Origin: Phenylobacterium deserti | Lineage (GTDB): Bacteria > Pseudomonadota > Alphaproteobacteria > Caulobacterales > Caulobacteraceae | Assembly (NCBI RefSeq): GCF_003254705.1 | Contig: NZ_QFYR01000003.1 | Coordinates: 62,001 to 126,000 of the forward strand | DNA: 64,000 nt | Reading direction: 5' to 3' | Shown here: piece by piece, positions 53,319-59,850 of the stretch | Layout of the letters: each line of letters begins with the position of its first letter | Position numbering within the stretch: the first letter of the stretch is position 1 | Position numbers and translations under genes: made by a program | The notes under the pieces: model-generated | Told to the model about the DNA's origin: nothing | What the model saw: the letters and a program-made list of their open reading frames with translations, nothing else | The model's database searches: none

Positions 53319-54062
53319 TTAGCGGCGAGCGCGGGGCAGGCGTATCGGCGGCGCCGGCCGGTCAACGGGCTTGTACGCTCCGATCACCACGTAGGCGATC
53401 TCCGGAGCGTCTTGGTCGTCATCGTTCAGATAGATGGGCGCCTGGTGTTGTGGGTCAGTAGACCGGGGCCACAGCGCGATGCGGCCTTCTGCCTCAACCA
53501 TGATCTGCTTGATGGTGGCCTCGCGCAGCTCGCCTTGTCGGGCGTAGACCACCACGAAGTCGCCGGAGCGCACGTCTGTGTCCGCCGCCGAAACGACGCA
53601 CACATAGGTTCCGTCAGGAAACTCAAGGTTCACGGAGTCGCCGATCACCTTCAGGTAGCGGCGCGGCACTCGGTCGTATCCAGGCGTGGCGATAGCGGGC
53701 AGCACGTATCGGTCCTCCGGAGAGTACTCAACCGCCAGACGGAAGGTCCCGCCCTGAACCTCGCCGACGACCTCAAGCTCCTGCGCAAGTAAGGGGCCAC
53801 GTTGAGCGCTTGTCCCTGCGGCAAAGTAACCGTGGGTCACGCTTAGCACCCTAGACAACTGGTCCGTGTAATCGCGCCAGCTCTCTAGCGCTCCGCGTTC
53901 CCAGTCTGAGACGACCGACTGCACCACGCCAAGGCGGTCAGCCAGTTCTTTCTGGGTGAGCCCCGCGCGCTTCCGCGCCTCGCGTATGCGCTGTCCGGTT
54001 TCCACGTGGGCGCTCTGAGTCGCTGCGTTCGCCATAGGGCGCGCAGTAAGCACAGCGCTCAT
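53319..54062 (-). CDS. cI: CI-like prophage repressor (XRE HTH plus S24 peptidase)
   Basis: A 247-residue LexA/CI-type repressor. The helix-turn-helix is at about residues 22-75 (GQRIREARKRAGLTQKELADRL...VVSDWERG). The C-terminal S24 domain has the serine in VIGDSVNLEF near 142 and a candidate lysine in ATIKQI near 182, so RecA-stimulated self-cleavage is likely. It lies between the two operator clusters and divergent from cro, as in lambda. The usual Ala-Gly cleavage site is not obvious (VQGG is a possible alternative). ATG 54062 is the furthest start; an ATG at 54035 is also possible. Confidence 0.92.
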   Translation of the reverse strand: MSAVLTARPMANAATQSAHVETGQRIREARKRAGLTQKELADRLGVVQSVVSDWERGALESWRDYTDQLSRVLSVTHGYFAAGTSAQRGPLLAQELEVVGEVQGGTFRLAVEYSPEDRYVLPAIATPGYDRVPRRYLKVIGDSVNLEFPDGTYVCVVSAADTDVRSGDFVVVYARQGELREATIKQIMVEAEGRIALWPRSTDPQHQAPIYLNDDDQDAPEIAYVVIGAYKPVDRPAPPIRLPRARR

Positions 54063-54072
54063 CGACGCTCGC

Positions 54073-54132
54073 CCGATATTTCGGGGCTTGCGATAATCGA
54101 TAGACGCGATATTATCGGATCATGTCCGATAC
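54073..54132. promoter_or_regulatory. Right operator cluster (OR-like)
   Basis: Copies of CGATA: CCGATATT at 54073-54080, GCGATAAT at 54090-54097, TCGATAGA at 54098-54105, a perfect palindrome CGATATTATCG at 54107-54117, and CCGATAC at 54126-54132 inside cro. They cover the whole gap between cI and cro and overlap the predicted pR. Confidence 0.7.
54088..54115 (+). promoter_or_regulatory. Predicted early rightward promoter (pR)
   Basis: TTGCGA (54088-54093), 16 bases, then TATTAT (54110-54115). A start about seven bases downstream falls at 54121-54123, on the ATG of cro. The palindromic operator overlaps the -10 element. Confidence 0.6.
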
Positions 54133-54364
54133 AAACGTGGTCCTCCACCTGAAAGCGCGGTTCGGCACGCAAACGCGTGTGGCGGAGGCCGCTGGCATCA
54201 GACCGCACACCCTTTCGGAGCGCAAGGAGCGCAACACGCTCACTCATGAGCAGATGCGGCGCATCCTGCGCGCGGCTCCTGAGATGGGCGTGGAGATCTC
54301 GCCTGCGGACTTCTTCCCTGAGTTTGCGCAGGAACCGGCCAAGCCGAAGCGTTCGCGGGGCTGA
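54122..54364 (+). CDS. cro: Cro-like DNA-binding protein
   Basis: An 80-residue protein with a helix-turn-helix (ARFGTQTRVAEAAGIRPHTL then ERKERNTLTHEQM) of the Cro/YdaS type and a Pro/Lys-rich tail. It is the first rightward gene, divergent from cI. No ribosome-binding site precedes the ATG and the predicted transcript starts at or next to it, so it may be read from a leaderless mRNA. Confidence 0.85.
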   Translation: MSDTNVVLHLKARFGTQTRVAEAAGIRPHTLSERKERNTLTHEQMRRILRAAPEMGVEISPADFFPEFAQEPAKPKRSRG

Positions 54365-54366
54365 TC

Positions 54367-54855
54367 GTGGCCCGCGAGATCCCGCTCACCAAGGGCAAGG
54401 TCGCCATCGTTGATGATGCGGACTTCGACTGGCTCAGTCAGTGGAAGTGGATGTGCAGCAACGGCGGTCGCGCTGTTCGCGGCCCGCGCGGCGAAGAGCG
54501 ATACCCCAAGCGGCATCGCCTGATCATGATGCACCGGCAGCTGCTGCAGGCGCCGGACGGTCTTGAGGTCGATCACATCGACGGCGACCCGCTCAACAAT
54601 CAACGCAGCAATCTGCGCCTGTGTACGCACCAGCAGAACATGAAGAACCGGTCCGGCTATCGGTCCGATAAGCTCAAGGGCGCGTTCTTCAATCGGTCGA
54701 TCGGCCGCTGGCAGGCTGTGATCGTCTGTGACGGGCGGCGCCATTACCTGGGAACCTTCGGCGCGGAGTTGGATGCCGCCCTGGCTTACGACAAGGCTGC
54801 TCGTGAGCTTCACGGCGCATTTGCCCGTTTGAACTTCCCGGACGAGGCCGCCTGA
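54367..54855 (+). CDS. HNH endonuclease with AP2 DNA-binding domain
   Basis: A 162-residue protein. Residues about 50-105 hold an HNH motif (MMHRQLL...LEVDHIDGDPLNNQRSNLRLCT), and residues about 108-160 an AP2-like DNA-binding domain (GRWQAVIVCDGRRHYLGTF...AALAYDKAARELHG). This combination is typical of free-standing homing endonucleases in phages. It sits directly behind cro, an unusual place, and could be a selfish insertion. Confidence 0.9.
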   Translation: MAREIPLTKGKVAIVDDADFDWLSQWKWMCSNGGRAVRGPRGEERYPKRHRLIMMHRQLLQAPDGLEVDHIDGDPLNNQRSNLRLCTHQQNMKNRSGYRSDKLKGAFFNRSIGRWQAVIVCDGRRHYLGTFGAELDAALAYDKAARELHGAFARLNFPDEAA

Positions 54856-54941
54856 TGCGCCTGGGTCCGCTCTTCATCTTCAGCTTCTGCACCAGCTTCT
54901 GGTCTGCAGTCGCTTTGGGGGTGCGCCATGTCCTTGGCTAG
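54855..54941 (+). CDS. 28-codon hydrophobic reading frame
   Basis: The ATG shares a base with the preceding stop (TGATG). The product is short and hydrophobic (LGPLFIFSFCTSFWSAVALG) and could be a single membrane helix. Only coupling to the HNH-AP2 stop supports it. Confidence 0.35.
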   Translation: MRLGPLFIFSFCTSFWSAVALGVRHVLG

Positions 54942-55233
54942 CACCTCACTCAGCATTCCCGGTCGCACGAGCCCAACCAGTCTGGCCGGGGCCGGCGAGA
55001 GCCTGCGCGTTTCCTCCCGCGTGCAGGCTCTCCCGGTGCTTTCGATTGAACCGCGCTGCCGCTCGCCAAAGCGACACGCGTTCAAAGACATCTTCGCTCT
55101 GGGACATCGCCGTCAGAAGCCGGTCCCGAGCAATCAACGCATCACACTGAGTTCCCACCTCCATCGCTGCCAACCCGTCCCTGTGACTCGTCGTCCTGCG
55201 GCCCTGCGCCGCAAGCGAGGCATTCATGGCTGA
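54928..55233 (+). CDS. Uncertain 101-codon reading frame
   Basis: A frame rich in Arg, Ser, Pro and Leu, with GGGGG seven bases before the ATG. The C-terminus overlaps the next gene by eight bases, as in the rest of the operon. The composition is not typical of a folded protein. The opposite strand has a 93-codon frame (54946-55227) of more protein-like composition but no ribosome site. Coding status of 54942-55225 is unresolved; I give the operon-consistent choice. Confidence 0.35.
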   Translation: MSLASTSLSIPGRTSPTSLAGAGESLRVSSRVQALPVLSIEPRCRSPKRHAFKDIFALGHRRQKPVPSNQRITLSSHLHRCQPVPVTRRPAALRRKRGIHG

Positions 55234-55681
55234 CGGGATGGCGGATTTCATGGGGTACGACCCGCAACCTTTGCGGTTGACTGCAAGCCTAGGTGAAGCA
55301 GTCAGCCAGTGGCTGAAGCAGGAGCATCCGACGAACACGGCAAAGACCGTGGCGCGGATGATCGACTGCGACACCCGCACGGCCGAGAACATCGTGGCTG
55401 GGCACCTCTCATCGGTGACCCTGACCAAGCTCCTCAAGGCCTACGGGTGGTCTCTCCTTTCTGCGGCGGGGGCTGCAGTCATTGGCGAGACTTACGAAAC
55501 AAGCATCGCCCGAGAAATTGAGGACATCGCCAATGAGAGGCGAAAACTGGATGCGCTCGAAACGCATCTTAGGGGCCGTTACGCGCGCCTGCGCGCTCGT
55601 CCCACTGTGGGCTCTGGTGGCCTTCGCGTGGCTTCTTCGGAAGACCCTGACGCCGGCCGCTCGGATCGCCGGTACGGTTGA
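55226..55681 (+). CDS. Hypothetical phage protein with HTH-like N-terminal half
   Basis: A 151-residue protein. Residues about 25-85 (AVSQWLKQEHPTNTAKTVARMI...AENIVAGHLSSVTLTKLL) resemble a helix-turn-helix DNA-binding domain; a helix (IEDIANERRKLDALETHLRGR) follows, then a loose tail. The last ~130-150 bases are also read in another frame as a membrane protein (55533-55727). An early regulatory role is possible. Confidence 0.65.
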   Translation: MADGMADFMGYDPQPLRLTASLGEAVSQWLKQEHPTNTAKTVARMIDCDTRTAENIVAGHLSSVTLTKLLKAYGWSLLSAAGAAVIGETYETSIAREIEDIANERRKLDALETHLRGRYARLRARPTVGSGGLRVASSEDPDAGRSDRRYG

Positions 55682-55727
55682 GGACTTCGCCCTCACCCTG
55701 ATCGAGCGGCTGCGGGGGGAGGGTTAA
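55533..55727 (+). CDS. Small membrane protein overlapping the previous gene
   Basis: A 64-residue protein (or 58 residues from the ATG at 55551, which has GAGAGG ten bases upstream) with one membrane helix (ACALVPLWALVAFAWLL) and an amphipathic tail (VEDFALTLIERLRGEG). It overlaps the 55226-55681 gene by about 130-150 bases in a different frame, much more than the usual four bases. It could be a phage inner-membrane protein. Confidence 0.5.
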   Translation: MRGENWMRSKRILGAVTRACALVPLWALVAFAWLLRKTLTPAARIAGTVEDFALTLIERLRGEG

Positions 55728-55729
55728 CC

Positions 55730-55921
55730 ATGTTGACCCGCTTTCCCAAGCTGCACGCCTTGCTGACCGGCGAGCCCAAGCCCCTGACGCTGGAAGATGA
55801 TCCGATCGTCAAGCGCCTGCGCAAGCGCATGGCTGAAGCCCGCGCGGCTCACCGCTCCTGCAAGCCCTTCCAGGAAGAGCTGAGCGCCTACGTCCACTCC
55901 CTGCTGCGGCGGGGTGGCTGA
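55730..55921 (+). CDS. Small hypothetical phage protein
   Basis: A 63-residue basic, helical protein (DPIVKRLRKRMAEARAAHRS). Its TGA shares a base with the rusA ATG (TGATG). No function recognised. Confidence 0.6.
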   Translation: MLTRFPKLHALLTGEPKPLTLEDDPIVKRLRKRMAEARAAHRSCKPFQEELSAYVHSLLRRGG

Positions 55922-56271
55922 TGACGCTCACGCTTCCCTGGCCGCCTGCGGTCAACAACCTTTTCCTCAACGTGCGCGGCAAGGGCCGGGTGCAGTCGCC
56001 TCGCTATCGCGGCTGGCTCGCCGAAGCGCTTGCAGCTGTGCGAGCACAACAACCGACGCGCATCGTTGGTTCCTTCCACGTGCGCGTTTTGCTGGATCGC
56101 CCCGACCGTCGCCGCCGGGATCTGGATGGGCTTCTCAAAGCCCCGCTGGACTGCTTGGTGAAGGCCGGCGTGGTGGAAGACGATAGCCTCGCCCAGTCCA
56201 TCGCCATCGCCTGGTCTGACGCTGAGCCCAAGAAGCCGGGCGCCGTCCGCATCTGCGTGGAGGGCGTCTGA
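55921..56271 (+). CDS. rusA: RusA-family Holliday junction resolvase
   Basis: A 116-residue endonuclease that cuts Holliday junctions. It starts with LPWPPAVNNLFLNV, has RRRRDLDGLLKAPLDCLVKAG with the metal-binding aspartates, and ends with the VVEDDSLAQSI acidic pair. The length equals RusA. ATGA/TGATG overlaps connect it to both neighbours. In phages it processes recombination or replication intermediates before packaging. Confidence 0.92.
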   Translation: MTLTLPWPPAVNNLFLNVRGKGRVQSPRYRGWLAEALAAVRAQQPTRIVGSFHVRVLLDRPDRRRRDLDGLLKAPLDCLVKAGVVEDDSLAQSIAIAWSDAEPKKPGAVRICVEGV

Positions 56272-56666
56272 TGGCGAAGCCTTTCCGCAAGCCCGATCGC
56301 AACACGGTCGTCCAGATCATCAAGGAAGAGGCGCGGGCGCATCACGTCTCGCCGGCCGCGGTGACCAACGCCAGCACGCGCCGCAAGGCCGTCGCCGCTC
56401 GTCAGAGCGCTATCGCCCGCATCATCCAGGAGACCGGCTGCTCAGAGCGCGGCCTGTCCATGGTGTGGGGTCTCGATAAGTCGGTGATCCGGCGCGTGAT
56501 GGAGGAGGTCGGGCGCACGACCCCGGCGTGCGACCAAGACACACTCTCCCGGCTGGCCTGGCAGTACGGCTGGGCTCGCGCCCGCCTGATCGCCGCCGGC
56601 CAAGATCCCAAAACCCAAACAGACCTGAGCGCCTGGGCGCGGCTCGGTCAGAGGAGCGCAGCATGA
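56271..56666 (+). CDS. Phage protein with DnaA domain IV-like helix-turn-helix
   Basis: A 131-residue protein. Residues about 35-80 (RRKAVAARQSAIARIIQE...SERGLSMVWGLDKSVIRRVMEE) follow the pattern of DnaA domain IV, the dsDNA-binding part that reads DnaA boxes (ARQ-A...S-...G...V). The AAA+ ATPase part of DnaA is absent. It may bind the phage origin, or host DnaA boxes, as a competitor. It precedes the gcrA-like gene with a four-base overlap. Confidence 0.65.
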   Translation: MAKPFRKPDRNTVVQIIKEEARAHHVSPAAVTNASTRRKAVAARQSAIARIIQETGCSERGLSMVWGLDKSVIRRVMEEVGRTTPACDQDTLSRLAWQYGWARARLIAAGQDPKTQTDLSAWARLGQRSAA

Positions 56667-57163
56667 GCTGGACGCCTGAACGTTTTGACGAGATGGCCCG
56701 CCTGTGGGCGAACGGCTGGTCTGCCTCTCGGATCGCTAATGAGTTGGGCGGCGTCACCCGCAACGCGGTGATCGGCAAGCTTCATCGCGCGGGCATGAAG
56801 CGAGCGGCGCCATCCAAGCCTGCGAAGCCGAAGGCTCCGCGCCCGTCGCGTGCTGTGGCCCCGAGGCTGGTGATTGCTGGGCGTGGCGCCGTCGTGGTTG
56901 TCCCGCCGGCTGGTCCGCCGCGCAAAGAGCTTCTGGCCCACGCCTGGCAGCCGCTGAAGGTCTCCACGCCCAAGGTCTGGACCGAGCGCCAATTCGGCGA
57001 GTGCTGCTGGCCGGTCGGCGGGGAGGGCGCGGAGACGCTGTCCTGCTGCGCGCCGGTCCACAAGCAAGGCTGGTGCGCAGATCACTTCCGCCTGGGGACC
57101 AATCCCCAGCCGAAGAAGAAGGCCCGTTCCCTGGAGCGCATGGCTCTGCGAGCTGCGGCATGA
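56663..57163 (+). CDS. gcrA: Phage-encoded GcrA cell-cycle regulator homologue
   Basis: A 166-residue protein with the full GcrA layout. The N-terminal DNA-binding HTH is at residues 1-45 (MSWTPERFDEMARLW; SRIANELGGVTRNAVIGKLH), followed by a Pro/Lys/Ala linker and a C-terminal Cys/His motif (ECCWPVGGEG...CCAPVHKQGWCADH). In Caulobacter, GcrA binds sigma-70 and stimulates promoters with CcrM-methylated GANTC sites. The HTH motif ELGGVTRNAVIGKLHR is nearly that of host GcrA proteins. The phage copy may take over this control or act at phage promoters. It overlaps neighbours by four bases. Confidence 0.9.
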   Translation: MSWTPERFDEMARLWANGWSASRIANELGGVTRNAVIGKLHRAGMKRAAPSKPAKPKAPRPSRAVAPRLVIAGRGAVVVVPPAGPPRKELLAHAWQPLKVSTPKVWTERQFGECCWPVGGEGAETLSCCAPVHKQGWCADHFRLGTNPQPKKKARSLERMALRAAA

Positions 57164-57423
57164 AGCGGCCCACAAGATCGCAGATTGTTGTGGACGGTGA
57201 GGGCGTTAGCGACAAGTTAACGCTTCGTAAAACGAGCGAAGCAGTAAACAATGTTCGCATGATCTTCCCTCGCTTCATCTCCATTGCTTTGCGCAAATAC
57301 AGCGCTCAGCCGGAGTCGCGAGACGCCGCTTGCCGCATGTTGCTGATGAACGCCGTGCGGCTGTGTGTGGCGCATCTCGGTCGCAAGAAAGCGGCTGAGC
57401 TTGTGCTGGAGGCGCTGAAGTGA
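57160..57423 (+). CDS. Hypothetical phage protein
   Basis: An 87-residue protein starting MKRPTRSQIV with helical second half (AACRMLLMNAVRLCVAHLGRK). ATGA overlap with gcrA and GTGA overlap with the helicase gene. No function recognised. Confidence 0.6.
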   Translation: MKRPTRSQIVVDGEGVSDKLTLRKTSEAVNNVRMIFPRFISIALRKYSAQPESRDAACRMLLMNAVRLCVAHLGRKKAAELVLEALK

Positions 57424-58808
57424 CTGTCGCCACCTTGCCGATGAGCGCGCCGACGCCGCTCGCCAACATTGACGCCGAACTGTCGCTCGTTGGCTCGCTG
57501 CTGTACGAGAACAAGCTTGGCGAGCAGCTGGCCTATGTTTCGGCTGAATACTTCTATGACGGCTTCCTGTCTCGCGTCTGGGAAGCCTCCATGGACCTCA
57601 TCAGCCGCGGAGACGTGGCTGACCCGGTCTCCGTGGTGGAGGCTCTGGGCGAGGGCGGCGAGGAGCGGGGCATTCTGGCTCGCCTGGTGGCCGACGCTAC
57701 GCCGGGCTCTGCCAAGACGCACGCCGACATCGTGGTCAACGCCGCGCGTCTGCGTCAGGTGGCCGGCATTGCCGACGATCTGCGCCAGGCGGCCCGCAGC
57801 GGGGCTGACGCCTTTAACCTGATCGCCAACGCTGAGCGCGACTTCGCCCGGCTCGTGCAAGAGGCCGCGCCGGCTTCCACCAACCTGATCGACGCCCGCT
57901 CGTCCGTCCACATGACGCTGGACGAGATCGACCGGGAAGCCGTCCAGGGGCGCGCTCGTGGCGCCATGACCGGTCTCCGGTGCTTTGACCGCCGCCTGCG
58001 TGGTCTGCGCCCCGGCTGGCTCGTGGTGGTCGCTGGTCGCCCTTCGATGGGGAAGACGGCCCTGGCCCGTGCAGCGGCCTTCGGCTGCGCCCAGCGGACC
58101 AAGCATCAGGTCGTGTTCTTCGCCCTGGAAATGGCTCGCCGGGAGCTGGACGAGCGGACGTTGTCCCAGATGAGCCACATGGCCGGGGACGGCATCGCCT
58201 ACAAGGATATGAACGGCGACACGCTGGACGCGTCCGATCGGGCTCGCCTCCGGGATCTGGCCCACAAGGTCCCGACCAACTTCATCATCGACGACAGCCC
58301 GATCCTGTCGGTGGACTATGTCCGTCGCCGGGTGCTGGCCCTGAAGCAGCGCGGGCCGGTCGCCGCGGTCTTCATCGACTACCTGCAGATCATGGACCGG
58401 CCGGACGCCAAGGGCCGCAACGAGGCCTCCGTCATCGGTGAGATGACCAAGGGCCTCAAGCAGCTCGCCCGCGAGGCTGAGACCTGCGTGGTTCTGCTGA
58501 GCCAGATCAATCGGGGCGTCGAGAGCCGGGACGACAAGCGCCCGCAGCTGTCAGACCTGCGGGAGAGCGGCGCCATCGAGCAGGACGCCAACGCGGTGCT
58601 CTTCCCCTACCGCGAGGTCTACTACCTCGAACGTTCCGAGCCCACCGAGCGCGGCAAGCGTGCGGCTTGGGAGGAGCAATGCGCCCTCATGCATCGCCGC
58701 ATGGACGTGCTCGCCGCCAAGGTCCGCCAGGGCTCGGTCGGCAAGGACGAGCAGGTCTACTACGCCGAGTACGACCACATCGAGGATGCGCCGGAGGACG
58801 GTCAATGA
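57420..58808 (+). CDS. dnaB: DnaB-type replicative helicase
   Basis: A 462-residue helicase starting with a GTG that overlaps the previous stop. The N-terminal domain (NIDAELSLVGSLLYE) is followed by a RecA-like core with Walker A GRPSMGKTALARA near residue 203, Walker B in AVFIDYLQIM near 320, VVLLSQINRG, and LRESGAIEQDAN near the end. This is the phage's own replicative helicase, so replication depends less on host DnaB loading. The next gene probably encodes its loader or initiator. Confidence 0.93.
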   Translation: MTVATLPMSAPTPLANIDAELSLVGSLLYENKLGEQLAYVSAEYFYDGFLSRVWEASMDLISRGDVADPVSVVEALGEGGEERGILARLVADATPGSAKTHADIVVNAARLRQVAGIADDLRQAARSGADAFNLIANAERDFARLVQEAAPASTNLIDARSSVHMTLDEIDREAVQGRARGAMTGLRCFDRRLRGLRPGWLVVVAGRPSMGKTALARAAAFGCAQRTKHQVVFFALEMARRELDERTLSQMSHMAGDGIAYKDMNGDTLDASDRARLRDLAHKVPTNFIIDDSPILSVDYVRRRVLALKQRGPVAAVFIDYLQIMDRPDAKGRNEASVIGEMTKGLKQLAREAETCVVLLSQINRGVESRDDKRPQLSDLRESGAIEQDANAVLFPYREVYYLERSEPTERGKRAAWEEQCALMHRRMDVLAAKVRQGSVGKDEQVYYAEYDHIEDAPEDGQ

Positions 58809-59572
58809 CTCCGGTCGCCTTCCTGAAGCAGATGCTGGCGGCCGGCGTGGATCTGGATACGGCCATGGCTGCGGCCGAAGCGTTCGAGCGGAACGCCCAG
58901 GCTGAGCACGACAAGCTCGTGGCGAGCCTTCTGGACCGCCTGTCTGTGGACGTTCGGGCTGAGCAGCGCCGAGCCAAAGACCGTGCTCGGAAGGCGGCTG
59001 GAAAGTCTGGAATTCCGCGGAATTCCGCAGAAACCGTGGAAGCGGCGGAGCCCAAAGAAAGGTCCCCCGAACCCCCTAAAGAAAATACCCCCATCCCCCC
59101 CCTAAAGGGGGGTACTTCCCCCGCTGAAGCTGGGGATTTGGCCGGAGAGGTTGGTTCTAACCGACACCCCGAAAAGCAAATCACTGACTGGGCCTCGGAG
59201 ATTTGGGACTTCTGTCCCTCAATCGCGCGCCGCCGCAGCAGCAAGGCCGACCTCGAGCGCGCCCTGCGATCGGCCCTGAAGCGGGGGCAAGACCTCGCTG
59301 CGGTCACCGAGGGGCTTCGGGCCTACTACGCCTCGCCGGACGCCCGGAAGGACAACTGCCAGTTCGCCAAGGGGCCGCACGTCATGGTCCGCAACGAGCG
59401 GTGGGAGGCCTACGAGGCTGAGCCCGACCCGGTGTCCCAGCTGGTCGAGGAAGATCCTTGGCCGCGCCGTCTGCTGCAGTGGGAGCGCGCCGCCTACTGG
59501 AACTCCGAGTGGGGCCCGAAGCCCGGCAAGCCCGGGTACCGCGGCCCGCCGCTTGCGGAGCTGGCCGCATGA
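58805..59572 (+). CDS. Phage replication protein (initiator/helicase-loader-like)
   Basis: A 255-residue protein. The N-terminal part is helical (FLKQMLAAGVDLDTAMAAAEAF; ERN), with a Pro/Glu-rich linker (residues ~80-120) and a C-terminal domain (WASEIWDFCPSIARRRSSKADL... and CQFAKGPHVMVRNERWE) seen in phage proteins that accompany DnaB-type helicases. The gene also contains direct repeats and a strong hairpin at 59009-59112, which may be the origin. Catalytic motifs are not visible. Confidence 0.65.
   Translation: MTPVAFLKQMLAAGVDLDTAMAAAEAFERNAQAEHDKLVASLLDRLSVDVRAEQRRAKDRARKAAGKSGIPRNSAETVEAAEPKERSPEPPKENTPIPPLKGGTSPAEAGDLAGEVGSNRHPEKQITDWASEIWDFCPSIARRRSSKADLERALRSALKRGQDLAAVTEGLRAYYASPDARKDNCQFAKGPHVMVRNERWEAYEAEPDPVSQLVEEDPWPRRLLQWERAAYWNSEWGPKPGKPGYRGPPLAELAA
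59009..59112. other. Candidate replication origin inside the replication gene
   Basis: Two adjacent copies of GGAATTCCGC (59009-59028), two copies of CCCCCTAAAG (59072-59081 and 59098-59107) and a strong CCCCCC-TAAA-GGGGGG hairpin (59097-59112) lie in the linker-coding part of the gene. Lambda also keeps its origin inside its initiator gene. This is inferred from position and repeats only. Confidence 0.4.
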
Positions 59573-59850
59573 GCCTCGCCCACGCCAACGACGCGGTGGG
59601 CGAAGCCGCCAGCAAAGCCGCCCTCTGGGCCATGTTCCTGCGGGACAACCTGTTGGTTGCCTCGGCGAGCAGCGCCAGCCGCGAAGCCCGGTTGGAGGCC
59701 ATGGTCAAGGTCGCCACGGACTGGAACCGGATGGTTCGGGCAATGACCGATCTGCTGGATGCCGCGCCCAACTCGGCGCAAGCCGGCAACGAGTACGACG
59801 CCAAGCTTAGGGACTTCATCGAGACCAGACTGGGGGCTGAGCATGAGTGA
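59569..59850 (+). CDS. Hypothetical phage protein
   Basis: A 93-residue, fully helical protein (NDAVGEAASKAALWAMFL; LEAMVKVATDWNRMVRAM). ATGA overlap with the replication gene and an eight-base overlap with the NusG-like gene. No function recognised. Confidence 0.6.
   Translation: MSLAHANDAVGEAASKAALWAMFLRDNLLVASASSASREARLEAMVKVATDWNRMVRAMTDLLDAAPNSAQAGNEYDAKLRDFIETRLGAEHE

Noticed and set aside
54946-55227. 93-codon minus-strand frame inside the rightward early operon
   Set aside because: No ribosome-binding site and against the direction of the operon. It remains a possibility, discussed as a finding, but is not listed as a gene.
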